NCBI GenBank assembly: GCA_013377005.1
Contig: JACABE010000019.1
Coordinates: 40,297 to 74,948 of the forward strand
Direction: 5' to 3'
Length of the DNA stretch: 34,652 nt
Source: Bacteroidota bacterium
Lineage (GTDB): Bacteria > Bacteroidota > Bacteroidia > Bacteroidales > JACABE01
Made by a program: the position numbers and the translations under genes
Shown: in pieces, positions 21,930-30,762 of the stretch
Layout: every line of letters begins with the position of its first letter
Position numbering within the stretch: position 1 is the stretch's first letter
Notes under the pieces: generated by a model
Told to the model about the DNA's origin: nothing
Database searches by the model: none
Seen by the model: the letters and a program-made list of their open reading frames with translations, nothing else

Positions 21930-24044
21930 ATGAACTGGAAACAATACCCCTTTGTTAAAATTTTACTTCCATTCAGCATTGGGATTATAGCGGCTATGAA
22001 TATTCCTGATTCAAGTTCAATTCCGTTTATTTGGATTGCATTTCTTTTCAGCATAACAACAATAAGCATATTTCTTAGCAATCGTTTTGCCAGCTATAAA
22101 TACAGATGGCTACCCGGTTCTTTAATCACTTTATTTTTATTTACTTCAGGTTTTTCATTGTGTATCATTCACAACGAAAGCAATCAATCTCTGCATTTCA
22201 ACAAACTAGTGTCCAATAATGGTTTATATATAGTAAAAGTAACAGAGCCTGCCGAAATAAAAACTAATTCAGTAAAAGCTATTGTACAAGTTACCCAATC
22301 GATGCAACAAAATAAATGGGAAAACTGCAATGGTAACATGGTAATCTATTTTCAAAACGATAGCATTTCGCGTAGTTTGCAATATGGCGATTTGCTGCTT
22401 ATTAATTCAATACCTAACGAAATAAAACCTCCGCAAAACCCTTCAGAATTTGATTATAAACGATATCTTGCCAATAAAAACGTATTTCACCAAAGTTATT
22501 TGAAGCATGATAAATGGATAAAATTATCTTCCGGAAATGGCAATCCGCTGAAAGCTTTTGCTACTTCGCTCCGAGATAAGCTATTGCATATTTTTGAGGA
22601 AAATAATGTTACAGGGCAGGAATATGCTGTAACTTCTGCCATTCTGTTGGGACAAACCGATAAAATTGACCCTGAGCTTATCAAAGAATATTCCGGAAGT
22701 GGTGCTATACATGTGTTATCAGTTTCGGGTATGCATGTAGGTTTGATATTTATATCGCTTTCTTTATTATTGTCGTTTTTGGATAAAATTAAGCATGGCA
22801 AACTTGCCAAAGCCTTGCTCATGCTTTTTGCAATATGGTTTTATGCTATGCTTACAGGTATGTCGCCTTCGGTGATAAGAGCTGCTGCAATGATTTCGTT
22901 TATCATTATCGGGAAAAGCCTGCGTAGAGATGCTGATACGCTTAATATATTGCTTGCTTCGGCTTTTTTTATTCTTGTTTTTAATCCTTTTCTGATTGCT
23001 GACGTTGGCTTTCAGCTTTCTTATCTAGCTGTTGGAGGCATTGTTTTAATAAATGATGCAATTACGAAGCTATTTGCTCCCAAAAATTATTTGCTTGATA
23101 AACTTTGGCAAACCACAGCTGTTTCGCTTTCGGCTCAGTTGATTACAACTCCTTTGTCGATATTATATTTTCATCAGTTTCCTAATTATTTTTTGCTGAC
23201 GAATGTGGTGGTGTTTATTTTTGCCGGTGTGGTTATGTATGCAGGTATTTTTGTGATATTGGTTTCGTTTATTCCTTATGTTTCTACTATTTCGGCTAAA
23301 ATATTGGTATATCTGGTAATGGGTATGAACAAAAGCATTGGTTTTATCGAAGGTTTGCCTTATTCTGTGAGTAGAGGCATTGATATTAATCTACTGGAAA
23401 CCGTATTGATTTACATCATTATTTTTGCATTGATGCTGTTGTATTTCAAAAAAGCAAAGCATTATGCTTTTATTGCTTTAACATCGCTATTCATGCTGTT
23501 TACTTCTTTTACGTTTAAATCGTATCAGCATGCACGGCAACAGAAATTTATTGTGTACGCTGTCCCCAAAACTTCGGCTTACGAATTTATTAATGGCAGC
23601 AAACAGGTAATTATTACTGATAGTAGTTTGGCAAAAGATGCAAATAAATTTGGGTTTCATATTCAGAACAATCATACTAAATGCGGAATTACAACTCAAT
23701 GCTTTGCTAACCTAACAGAGAATTTCAACAGCGAAGATTTATTGCTGATCAAACAGCAGGAGTTTATCCAGTTTATGAACCGGAGGATGGCTTTTGTGAG
23801 CAAATGGCAGCGAAATAGCTGCATGGCTGTTAGAATAAAGCTGGATTATCTGATTCTTTCAAAAAACGTAAAACTTAGTATTTCGGATGTTTTAAAGGTG
23901 TTTGATGCTAAAGTTATCATTTTCGATTCGTCAAACTCGGAGTGGAAAGCCAATAAATGGGAAACGGAATGTACAATGCTGCATCAGCCGTTTTACAATG
24001 TGTTGAAAAATGGGGCGTTTGTGGAAGAGTTGGAAGAAGGGTAA
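21930..24044 (+). CDS. comEC: ComEC/Rec2-type DNA uptake channel protein
   Basis: Integral membrane protein that forms the inner-membrane channel for transforming DNA. About 700 residues. The N-terminal hydrophobic segments are followed by an OB-like extracytoplasmic region (roughly 75-200, with NPSEFDYKRYLANKN). The competence core includes GSGAIHVLSVSGMHVGLIF and AMLTGMSPSVIRAAAMISF and has many membrane spans. The C-terminal domain (after about 530) does not show the H-x-H-x-D-H metallo-beta-lactamase motif of longer ComEC proteins, so nuclease activity is doubtful. I prefer ATG at 21930; a TTG at 21909 would add seven residues. Competence itself cannot be inferred from this gene alone. 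Confidence 0.93.
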   Translation: MNWKQYPFVKILLPFSIGIIAAMNIPDSSSIPFIWIAFLFSITTISIFLSNRFASYKYRWLPGSLITLFLFTSGFSLCIIHNESNQSLHFNKLVSNNGLYIVKVTEPAEIKTNSVKAIVQVTQSMQQNKWENCNGNMVIYFQNDSISRSLQYGDLLLINSIPNEIKPPQNPSEFDYKRYLANKNVFHQSYLKHDKWIKLSSGNGNPLKAFATSLRDKLLHIFEENNVTGQEYAVTSAILLGQTDKIDPELIKEYSGSGAIHVLSVSGMHVGLIFISLSLLLSFLDKIKHGKLAKALLMLFAIWFYAMLTGMSPSVIRAAAMISFIIIGKSLRRDADTLNILLASAFFILVFNPFLIADVGFQLSYLAVGGIVLINDAITKLFAPKNYLLDKLWQTTAVSLSAQLITTPLSILYFHQFPNYFLLTNVVVFIFAGVVMYAGIFVILVSFIPYVSTISAKILVYLVMGMNKSIGFIEGLPYSVSRGIDINLLETVLIYIIIFALMLLYFKKAKHYAFIALTSLFMLFTSFTFKSYQHARQQKFIVYAVPKTSAYEFINGSKQVIITDSSLAKDANKFGFHIQNNHTKCGITTQCFANLTENFNSEDLLLIKQQEFIQFMNRRMAFVSKWQRNSCMAVRIKLDYLILSKNVKLSISDVLKVFDAKVIIFDSSNSEWKANKWETECTMLHQPFYNVLKNGAFVEELEEG

Positions 24045-24108
24045 AGTAGGAAGGTTAAAGTAGAAAGTGAGGGTAGCGGGTTTTTATTGGTTTTTGAGGG
24101 AAATACAT

Positions 24109-24116
24109 TATATTTG
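24109..24116 (+). promoter_or_regulatory. TAnnTTTG promoter box for the 167-aa gene
   Basis: TATATTTG, exact consensus, 67 bp before the ATG at 24184. Confidence 0.45.
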
Positions 24117-24183
24117 CGGTGAATTTATACATCTAAAATATTTTAAAAAGTACATATAAAGTTAGCAGTAAATTAAGCAAGAT

Positions 24184-24687
24184 ATGAAAAAAGATTTGGT
24201 TGGTAAATTTCTTACCTTTACTTTAAATGGTGAAAAGAAGAATATAAGTGGTGTTGTTTTGTCATATAATAATGATTGGACCTTAATTAAACAGTGTAAT
24301 GACTATTTAATTGACGGATATGTGGTTTTAAGAAATGACACTTATTTAAACTATATTCAGGGTGAGTATGAACTCAGAGCAATGAAAATACTAACACTTA
24401 AAAAATATGATTACAAAAACGAACCTGTTATTCCTATTTCAAATCTTGACAATATTATAGAATACATTTCAAAAAAGCACTTTCTATTTTCCCTTGATGT
24501 CAAGGACGGAGATGCTTTTGATGTGGTGAAATTCAGAAACAAAATAAACGGAAAATATAATCTTGACGAACTTATGCCAAATGGAAATTTTCGAGATTTA
24601 CTATGCTTTTCAAAAACAGTTTTTAGAGTAATAAGGTTTGACACCGACTACATGAATTCTCTTAAATTAATTACAAATTTCGATTAA
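24184..24687 (+). CDS. Hypothetical protein, 167 aa
   Basis: Not recognised. The first 60 residues form a beta-rich stretch (GKFLTFTLNGEKKNISGVVLSY, then DGYVVLRNDTYLNYIQGEYELRA). This would suit a small SH3-like or Sm-like barrel. The second half is more helical. No signal peptide, membrane segment, cysteine cluster or nucleotide-binding motif is present. The gene has its own promoter box and stands between comEC and a convergent NlpC/P60 gene, with a 230-bp downstream spacer that shows no terminator or gene. It may be an accessory or immunity-type protein; this is only an impression from size and isolation. Confidence 0.7.
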   Translation: MKKDLVGKFLTFTLNGEKKNISGVVLSYNNDWTLIKQCNDYLIDGYVVLRNDTYLNYIQGEYELRAMKILTLKKYDYKNEPVIPISNLDNIIEYISKKHFLFSLDVKDGDAFDVVKFRNKINGKYNLDELMPNGNFRDLLCFSKTVFRVIRFDTDYMNSLKLITNFD

Positions 24688-24917
24688 AAAAATCTGCTGT
24701 TAACAACACCTTGCTCCAAGCAATGTATTATTTTAAAAGATAAAACACCAAAAAACATTCTTATTTAGCATACCCCCTCCCTTATAACCTCCATCTTCTT
24801 TATCTGTAACTCGGGTTTTTTAATCAAAAATAAGTTTTCTTCATCATTTGCATATCAGGCAAAGGCAGAAATACAAAAAGCAGCGTCGGCAGGCCTTATT
24901 AATTCTTACTCTGCCAG

Positions 24918-25691
24918 CTACACCATTTTTTTAATCAATCTCAGTTGGTGGGTGTATTTTTGCAGTTCATCATTATAAATTCCCTGATGATCAATAGTAT
25001 CAATACGAACATTACCCGAAGCATGTATAATTTTGTTTGCATCATATAGCATGCCCACATGAACAATATCGCCTTCAGGATTATCAAAAAACAACAAATC
25101 ACCGGATTCTGCTTCAGCCAAAAAACTAAGCGTTTCGCCTAAAATAGCTTGCTGAGATGCATCTCTGGGCAAACTATAACCGGCTAATTTATATACCATT
25201 TGAGTAAATCCCGAACAATCAATACCAAAATGGGTACGTCCGCCCCACAAATAAGGAGAACCTAAATATTTTTCGGCATATTTAATAATAGTTTCTTTTT
25301 CGGGAACAGGCTCTAAATAATGTCCATTAAACGTATAAATTTCATCAGCAAAATTAAATTGGTTAGCTGAAGAAATAGAAATTGTACTTCCCATTAATAA
25401 AGCAAACGTATTTCCGGTAGACTTTTCAGTAACTGACGAAAGCAAATCGCTGATCAAAACTTTAGGCTTTGCATTTATTGAATCAATTTCCGATTTATCA
25501 AAAGCAAGATATTGTCGATGTTGAATCCAGCCAATATAACTATCGTAATGCAATTGTACCTGAACCCAGGAGCCTTCTTGCTTCAATATATCAAAGGTTT
25601 CACCAAATAACAATTGAGTAATCATCTCTGAAGTGTGATCCGCCAATTTACGAACGGGAATTAAATTTAAATTGCATATACCAGATTGCAT
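24918..25691 (-). CDS. SH3-domain NlpC/P60 cell-wall peptidase
   Basis: C40-family cysteine peptidase that cleaves within peptidoglycan stem peptides. The 257-residue protein has an N-terminal bacterial SH3-like region (ICNLNLIPVRKLADHTSEM, then FDILKQEGSWVQVQ). The catalytic domain follows, with the nucleophile in FGIDCSGFTQMVY, GDLLFFDNPEGDIVHVGML, and the histidine in KIIHASGNVRID. No obvious signal peptide is visible in the ATG-initiated frame, which is common for this group and leaves the site of action open. It is transcribed towards the 167-aa gene and divergently from rfaE1 with a 276-bp gap. Confidence 0.93.
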   Translation of the reverse strand: MQSGICNLNLIPVRKLADHTSEMITQLLFGETFDILKQEGSWVQVQLHYDSYIGWIQHRQYLAFDKSEIDSINAKPKVLISDLLSSVTEKSTGNTFALLMGSTISISSANQFNFADEIYTFNGHYLEPVPEKETIIKYAEKYLGSPYLWGGRTHFGIDCSGFTQMVYKLAGYSLPRDASQQAILGETLSFLAEAESGDLLFFDNPEGDIVHVGMLYDANKIIHASGNVRIDTIDHQGIYNDELQKYTHQLRLIKKMV

Positions 25692-25871
25692 ATTGAAGTT
25701 TTATTAAGTTGTAGCCTACTCAAATTTTAATTATTGCATCAAAATTACAAAGATTGCGTCAATAAATGAAGAAAAAAACAGATTGTTTTATGAGTTACAA
25801 ATAGGTGGTTAATAAAAGAAGTATAAAACCAATTATATATCTGAAAAACAAACTGTAATCTACTCATAAAA

Positions 25872-25903
25872 AATTCTATTTTTCAAAATCAATTCTATTT
25901 TTC
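25872..25903 (+). repeat. Two 13-bp direct repeats in the nlpC / rfaE1 spacer
   Basis: AATTCTATTTTTC occurs at 25872-25884 and 25891-25903, 19 bp apart start to start. It lies within the 276-bp gene-free divergent gap and about 35 bp upstream of the rfaE1 promoter box. Could be a regulator site, or chance in AT-rich DNA. Confidence 0.4.
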
Positions 25904-25936
25904 TGTAATAAAACAAGGTAGTTTAAAATATTTTTA

Positions 25937-25944
25937 TACTTTTG
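25937..25944 (+). promoter_or_regulatory. TAnnTTTG promoter box for rfaE1
   Basis: TACTTTTG, 23 bp before the ATG at 25968; likely promoter for rfaE1 and, by short spacing, ubiE and porT. Confidence 0.55.
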
Positions 25945-25967
25945 CTCTTTAACTTAAACTTTAAAAA

Positions 25968-26981
25968 ATGCTTTCAAACATTAATTTTGAAAATTTATCC
26001 AAATCATTTAATTCAGTAAAAGTATTGATAATTGGCGATGTGATGCTCGATTCCTATTTATGGGGAAAAGTCGACAGAATTTCGCCAGAAGCACCAGTTC
26101 CTGTTGTTGTTGTTAATAATCGCGAAAACAGATTGGGAGGTGCTGCCAATTGTGCATTAAATGTTCAGGCATTGGGAGCCGAACCTATTCTTTGTTCGGT
26201 TATAGGCGACGATATTAAAGGAGCCGAGTTTATTGACTTGTTGCACGATAATAAAATCTCTGATATTGGCATTTTGCGAAGCAAAAACAGAATTACAACC
26301 ACTAAATTCAGAATTATTGGCAATAACGCTCAAATGCTTAGAGTTGATGAAGAAATAACTGACAATTTAAATGATTCTGACAATGAAATTTTTATAAATT
26401 TAATTCAAAAAATAATTGCTACAAACAAAATTGGTAGTGTTATTTTTCAGGATTATGATAAAGGTGTAATTACCTCAACTTTAATTGAAAAACTAATTCC
26501 AATTTTCAATGAACTCAACATACCTATAGCCGTTGATCCTAAGAAAAGGAATTTCCATTTATATAAAAATGTAAGTCTATTCAAACCCAATCTAAAAGAA
26601 TTAAAAGAAGGTTTAAAATTAGAATTTGATGTAGAATCGATAACAGAACTTTCTGCTGCTGTAAATCTTTTATTGGAAAAGCATAACGTAAGAATTGCAC
26701 TTACAACATTATCAGAAAAAGGTATTTACTTAAGCTGCAATTCACGCGACAGAGGCAGAATAAATGAAATTATTCCTGCACACATTCGCACTATAGCTGA
26801 TGTTTCTGGTGCCGGAGATACTGTAATCAGCACAGCAGCTATTTGTCTGGCTTTGGATATGAAGGCTTATGATATAGCTTTTATATCTAATTTAGCAGGA
26901 GGATTGGTATGCGAAGAACTTGGCGTAGTGCCAATTGATAAAAAGCAATTATTTGCTGAACTAAAATCATTAAAGCAATAA
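25968..26981 (+). CDS. rfaE1: D-glycero-beta-D-manno-heptose-7-phosphate kinase (PfkB family)
   Basis: Phosphorylates heptose 7-phosphate at C1 in the ADP-heptose pathway for lipopolysaccharide core. It corresponds to the N-terminal half of HldE in enterics; the nucleotidyltransferase half is not fused here, as is common in Bacteroidota. The 337-residue protein has GDVMLDSYLWGKVDRISPEA, with the PEAPVP heptokinase signature, and GGAANCALNVQALGAEP. The catalytic anion-hole motif DVSGAGDTVIST lies near residue 280. The ubiE gene starts 8 bp after its stop, so the two are co-transcribed. The signature PEAPVP segment favours heptose kinase over other sugar kinases. Confidence 0.92.
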   Translation: MLSNINFENLSKSFNSVKVLIIGDVMLDSYLWGKVDRISPEAPVPVVVVNNRENRLGGAANCALNVQALGAEPILCSVIGDDIKGAEFIDLLHDNKISDIGILRSKNRITTTKFRIIGNNAQMLRVDEEITDNLNDSDNEIFINLIQKIIATNKIGSVIFQDYDKGVITSTLIEKLIPIFNELNIPIAVDPKKRNFHLYKNVSLFKPNLKELKEGLKLEFDVESITELSAAVNLLLEKHNVRIALTTLSEKGIYLSCNSRDRGRINEIIPAHIRTIADVSGAGDTVISTAAICLALDMKAYDIAFISNLAGGLVCEELGVVPIDKKQLFAELKSLKQ

Positions 26982-26989
26982 TTATTCAA

Positions 26990-27709
26990 TTGAAAGATTT
27001 AGAAAATTTTGTAAACACAGGAAAAAAGGAATATGTAAGAAATATGTTCAATAGCATAGCAAACCGTTATGACTTTTTGAACCACTTTTTATCCATGAAC
27101 ATTGATTATTTATGGCGTAAAAAAGTAATTTCAATATTAAAACCTTATCATCCTGAATCAATATTAGATGTTGCCACAGGAACGGCAGATCTTGCTATAC
27201 AAGCTACCACTCTTAAACCTAATCAAATTATCGGAATTGATATTTCGGAAGAAATGCTGAAAATTGGACAAGAGAAAATAGTTGATAAAAATAAAGATTC
27301 TATCATTCAATTAGTTAATGCTGATGCTGAAAATATACCATTCGAAAACGATTGTTTCGATGCTTGCATGGTTGCTTTTGGGGTTAGAAATTTTGAAGAT
27401 CTAAAACAAGGTTTAACCGAAATGCACAGAGTGTTAAAACCAAACGGAAAAGTAGTTATACTTGAGTTTTCAAAACCGACACAATTTCCTATAAAACAAT
27501 TATATGGATTTTATTTCAAGAGAATATTACCATTTGTTGGTAAATTAGTTTCAAAAAACAATAATGCCTATATGTATCTTCCTGATTCTGTGAGCAAATT
27601 TCCAGAAAGAGAGAATTTTATAATACTATTAAAAGAAATTGGATTTAAAGAATTGCAAGTTAATTTGTTAACATTTGGAATTGCGAGTATATATTCTGGT
27701 ACAAAATAA
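26990..27709 (+). CDS. ubiE: Demethylmenaquinone methyltransferase (UbiE/MenG)
   Basis: SAM-dependent C-methyltransferase for the last step of menaquinone synthesis. The 239-residue protein contains RNMFNSIANRYDFLNHFLSM, the SAM-binding motif I DVATGTADLAI, motif II GIDISEEMLKIG, and the UbiE signature VAFGVRNFEDLKQGL. The start is a TTG at 26990, chosen because no ATG occurs before the conserved KKEYVRNMF segment and it lies 8 bp after rfaE1. A porT-like gene follows by 45 bp; ubiE-porT adjacency recurs in Bacteroidota. It implies menaquinone-dependent respiration. Confidence 0.94.
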   Translation: MKDLENFVNTGKKEYVRNMFNSIANRYDFLNHFLSMNIDYLWRKKVISILKPYHPESILDVATGTADLAIQATTLKPNQIIGIDISEEMLKIGQEKIVDKNKDSIIQLVNADAENIPFENDCFDACMVAFGVRNFEDLKQGLTEMHRVLKPNGKVVILEFSKPTQFPIKQLYGFYFKRILPFVGKLVSKNNNAYMYLPDSVSKFPERENFIILLKEIGFKELQVNLLTFGIASIYSGTK

Positions 27710-27754
27710 AACATTACTTATTTCGTTATTGCAATTTACAAAAAAAATTAAAAC

Positions 27755-28477
27755 ATGGGATTTCTAAAAAAAGCGATTTATATCATTGTATTATTAATTT
27801 GCTGTATAGCTTATACACAAGTTAATGCACAACGTGTTCGTATCCCAAATAACAGAAACTATGATTTAAAATCTTATCATTTTGGCTTTTTGCTGGGTCT
27901 TAATCAAATGAATTTTGTTGTCAAACCTATTGAAAGTTTACGCCCACTTGATACTCTTTATGGCATTGAATCTACACCCAAAATGGGTTTTAACATTGGA
28001 ATTGTTGCCGATTTGCGCTTAAATGAATACATGAATCTTCGCTTTATTCCATCTTTATCTTTTGGAGAAAGATCTCTTAATTATTTTGTCAAATTTAATA
28101 ACCTTATTATTTCCAGTGTTGAGAAAAAAGTTGAATCAACGTATATAGAATTCCCGCTAGAATTAAAGCTACGCTCTCAACGTATGACAAATGTAAGAGC
28201 TTATGTGCTAGGTGGTGCAAAATATTGCTTAGATTTAGCTTCACAGGCAAAGAAAAAATCAGAGGATGATCAAATTGTTATTAAGCTTAAAAGATCAGAT
28301 GTATTACTTGAAATTGGCGTTGGATTCGACTTTTATCTGGTTTATTTTAAATTAGGTACAGAGCTTAAAATGTCTTATGGAATTACTGATTTATTGATTC
28401 GCGAAAACAATTTATATACCGATGGTATCCAAAGACTTAATTCAAAAATGTTTCAATTTTCACTTACCTTTGAATAA
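27755..28477 (+). CDS. porT: PorT-like outer-membrane beta-barrel protein (type IX secretion)
   Basis: A 240-residue exported protein: signal peptide MGFLKKAIYIIVLLICC to about VNAQ (25), then an eight-strand-type beta-barrel pattern ending in an aromatic residue-rich strand (MFQFSLTFE). The strand-rich segments KSYHFGFLLGLNQMNFVV, GFNIGIVADLRLNEYMNLRF and LLEIGVGFDFYLVYFKLG match PorT-family proteins. Position right after ubiE supports porT rather than a generic OmpA-like barrel. PorT is needed for type IX secretion and gliding in relatives. No other type IX genes are within the window. Outer membrane. Confidence 0.85.
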   Translation: MGFLKKAIYIIVLLICCIAYTQVNAQRVRIPNNRNYDLKSYHFGFLLGLNQMNFVVKPIESLRPLDTLYGIESTPKMGFNIGIVADLRLNEYMNLRFIPSLSFGERSLNYFVKFNNLIISSVEKKVESTYIEFPLELKLRSQRMTNVRAYVLGGAKYCLDLASQAKKKSEDDQIVIKLKRSDVLLEIGVGFDFYLVYFKLGTELKMSYGITDLLIRENNLYTDGIQRLNSKMFQFSLTFE

Positions 28478-28610
28478 ATCATTTCATAAAGTTGAGAGTT
28501 TATAAAGTTTATAATGAAAATTAAAACTTTATTTAATTTTTCAAGCTCAATTTTTATTACCCAAATTTTCACTTTATGAACTTTTTAAATTTACAAACTT
28601 TCAGCTTATT

Positions 28611-30161
28611 ATGATAAAAGAAATCGAAATAGCACTATTACCTGAACAGGTAAACATATATAATTCGTTAGAAAAAGCAGTGGCACAAGCCATTAGAATT
28701 CCCAGAGAAAAAATAAACTTTATTAGCATTCTTAAACGTTCTATTGATGCCCGAAAAGCTAAAGTATTAATTCGTTTAAAGGTAAAAGTTTATACTCTAG
28801 AGTCGCATCCAACCGAAGAAATAAGCAGTGAGAATAAATATAAATATGTCCAAAATGCTGATCCAATAATAATCGTTGGTTCAGGACCTGCTGGATTATT
28901 TGCAGCCTTAAGACTTTTAGAATTAGGACTTAAGCCTATCATAATTGAAAGAGGAAAAGATATCCACTTAAGAAAATATGATATTGCCGATTTAAATCGT
29001 GAACAAAAAGTAAATCCCGATTCAAATTATTGTTTTGGTGAAGGCGGTGCAGGCACTTATTCTGACGGCAAATTATATACCCGTTCAACAAAAAGAGGCG
29101 ACTTAAATGACATATTGCAGAAGTTGGTTTCACATGGAGCTTCTTGTGATATTCTAATTGATGCTCATCCACATATTGGTACCGATAAATTACCATCAAT
29201 TATTTCAAATATCAGAGAAACTATAATAAACCATGGTGGTGAATTTTATTTTGAGAGAAAAATAGTTGATTTTCTTATAAAAGATAGTAATATCAAAGGT
29301 GTAATCGACCAGTCAGGTAGTATTTACGAAGGAAAATCAGTAATACTTGCTACAGGTCATTCAGCCAGAGATATCTATGAACTATTGAACTCAAAGGAAA
29401 TTCTTATTGAAGCTAAACCATTTGCGCTAGGTATTAGAATAGAGCATCCTCAACAAATTATTGATTCTATACAATACCATAGCAAGTCAAGGGGGCAGTT
29501 TTTACCTGCAGCTACCTATCAATTAGTCACGCAAGTAGAAGGAAAAGGTGTATTTTCATTCTGTATGTGTCCAGGAGGAATTATAGTTCCAGCAGCCACA
29601 GAAGAAGGACAAATTGTTGTAAATGGCATGTCTAATTCACGAAGAAATTCACCTTATGCCAATGCAGGAATGGTTGTTTCAGTTGAACTATCAGATTTGC
29701 AAGCTTACCAATCCCATGGAGCATTAGCAGGATTGAAATTTCAGGAAGATATAGAAAAAGCTGCTTTCAATGTATCAGGCAACGGACAAATTGCCCCAGC
29801 ACAAAGAATGACAGATTTTATTAATTCAAAAGTCTCTGCTAATCTTAATTCATCATCCTATGTTCCGGGTTTAGTTTCAGCATCAGTTCACGAAATTTTA
29901 CCTTCCTTTATAGCTAAAAGATTACAACAAGCTTTTGTGGTATTTGATGATAAAATGAAGGGCTATTTAACTCAAGAAGCTAATATTGTCGGTGTTGAAT
30001 CCCGCACTTCATCTCCTGTAAGAATTCCTCGTAATCCCGAAACATTGCAACACATTCAAATTAAAAATCTTTATCCTTGTGGAGAAGGAGCAGGTTATGC
30101 AGGGGGAATTATTTCATCAGCTTTAGATGGAGTAGCTGTTGCTGAAAAAATCAGAAAATAA
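28611..30161 (+). CDS. FAD-dependent dehydrogenase (uncharacterised, COG2509 type)
   Basis: A 516-residue flavoprotein. After an N-terminal about 85-residue domain, the dinucleotide-binding motif IIVGSGPAGLFAALRLLE lies near residues 85-102. It is followed by GEGGAGTYSDGKLYTR, the family hallmark, and the second FAD contact segment SVILATGHSARDIYELL. The C-terminal NLYPCGEGAGYAGGIISSALDG closes the FAD site. These proteins are widespread and their substrate is not established. The 134-bp spacer before it contains phased AAACTTT-type repeats rather than a gene. The frame is intact and full length. Confidence 0.9.
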   Translation: MIKEIEIALLPEQVNIYNSLEKAVAQAIRIPREKINFISILKRSIDARKAKVLIRLKVKVYTLESHPTEEISSENKYKYVQNADPIIIVGSGPAGLFAALRLLELGLKPIIIERGKDIHLRKYDIADLNREQKVNPDSNYCFGEGGAGTYSDGKLYTRSTKRGDLNDILQKLVSHGASCDILIDAHPHIGTDKLPSIISNIRETIINHGGEFYFERKIVDFLIKDSNIKGVIDQSGSIYEGKSVILATGHSARDIYELLNSKEILIEAKPFALGIRIEHPQQIIDSIQYHSKSRGQFLPAATYQLVTQVEGKGVFSFCMCPGGIIVPAATEEGQIVVNGMSNSRRNSPYANAGMVVSVELSDLQAYQSHGALAGLKFQEDIEKAAFNVSGNGQIAPAQRMTDFINSKVSANLNSSSYVPGLVSASVHEILPSFIAKRLQQAFVVFDDKMKGYLTQEANIVGVESRTSSPVRIPRNPETLQHIQIKNLYPCGEGAGYAGGIISSALDGVAVAEKIRK

Positions 30162-30236
30162 AAATTATTGTATATATCTATAAATCAAATTTTAATAAAA
30201 ATATTTATTGTTTTTAAAGAAAAATACAAAAAAATG

Positions 30237-30267
30237 TTTGTAGATATAAAAAAATATTCTAATTTTG
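30237..30267 (+). promoter_or_regulatory. Strong promoter TTTG-N19-TAATTTTG for tRNA-Glu and rpsT
   Basis: TTTG at 30237-30240, a 19-bp spacer, then TAATTTTG at 30260-30267: the full Bacteroidetes -33/-7 layout. It is the best promoter in the window, and suits a tRNA and a ribosomal gene. Confidence 0.75.
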
Positions 30268-30291
30268 CACTCCCAAATTAATGGAAAACAT

Positions 30292-30366
30292 GGTCCGTTC
30301 GTCTAGCTGGCCCAGGACGCTAGGTTTTCATCCTAGAAATCAGGGGTTCGAATCCCCTACGGACTA
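30292..30366 (+). tRNA. tRNA-Glu (anticodon TTC)
   Basis: Acceptor arms GGTCCGT (30292-30298) and ACGGACT (30359-30365) pair with one G-U. The anticodon stem CTAGG/CCTAG encloses the loop TTTTCAT with anticodon TTC. The T-arm has GGTTCGAATCCCC. CCA is not encoded. Located 27 bp upstream of rpsT and downstream of a strong promoter, so co-transcription is likely. Confidence 0.93.
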
Positions 30367-30393
30367 CTTTATTTAATAATAAAAACAAAAAAA

Positions 30394-30645
30394 ATGGCTA
30401 ATCATAAATCAGCATTAAAACGCATCAGATCAAATGAAACTAAAAGAATTCATAATAGATATTATGCTAAAACTATGCGTAATGCTTTAAAAGCATTTAG
30501 AGAATTAACTGATAAAGCTGTTGTTGCTGAAAAATTACCAGTAATGGTTTCATTAATTGATAAAGTAGCTCAAAAATCTATTATTCACAAAAATAAAGCG
30601 AGTAACTTAAAGTCTAAATTGATGAGAAAATTTAATCACATGTAA
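30394..30645 (+). CDS. rpsT: 30S ribosomal protein S20
   Basis: Binds 16S rRNA in the small subunit. The 83-residue protein begins MANHKSALKRIRSNETKRIHN, matching S20 exactly in pattern, and ends with KNKASNLKSKLMRKFNHM. Highly basic, helical, full length. It follows the tRNA-Glu gene closely and is closed by a hairpin with a long T-run. Confidence 0.97.
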   Translation: MANHKSALKRIRSNETKRIHNRYYAKTMRNALKAFRELTDKAVVAEKLPVMVSLIDKVAQKSIIHKNKASNLKSKLMRKFNHM

Positions 30646-30666
30646 GATTTTATTATATGATATTTT

Positions 30667-30700
30667 AAAAAGGCTTCTGACAAAGAAGCCTTTTTTTTTA
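30667..30700 (+). terminator. Intrinsic terminator after rpsT
   Basis: AGGCTTC (30671-30677) and GAAGCCT (30685-30691) pair, extended by A/T pairs, with a T-run of nine. Confidence 0.88.
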
Positions 30701-30762
30701 TCTAAATATTAAATTGATTTTATTTGAAATAATCTTAATTTTACACATTAAATATTAATATA

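Noticed and set aside
24688-24917. Possible small gene or RNA between the 167-aa gene and the NlpC/P60 gene
   Set aside because: No open frame of useful length and no stable hairpin or conserved RNA pattern seen.
28484-28610. AAACTTT-type phased tract between porT and the FAD dehydrogenase as a regulatory element
   Set aside because: The spacing is irregular and such AT-rich tracts are common here; I could not define a unit.
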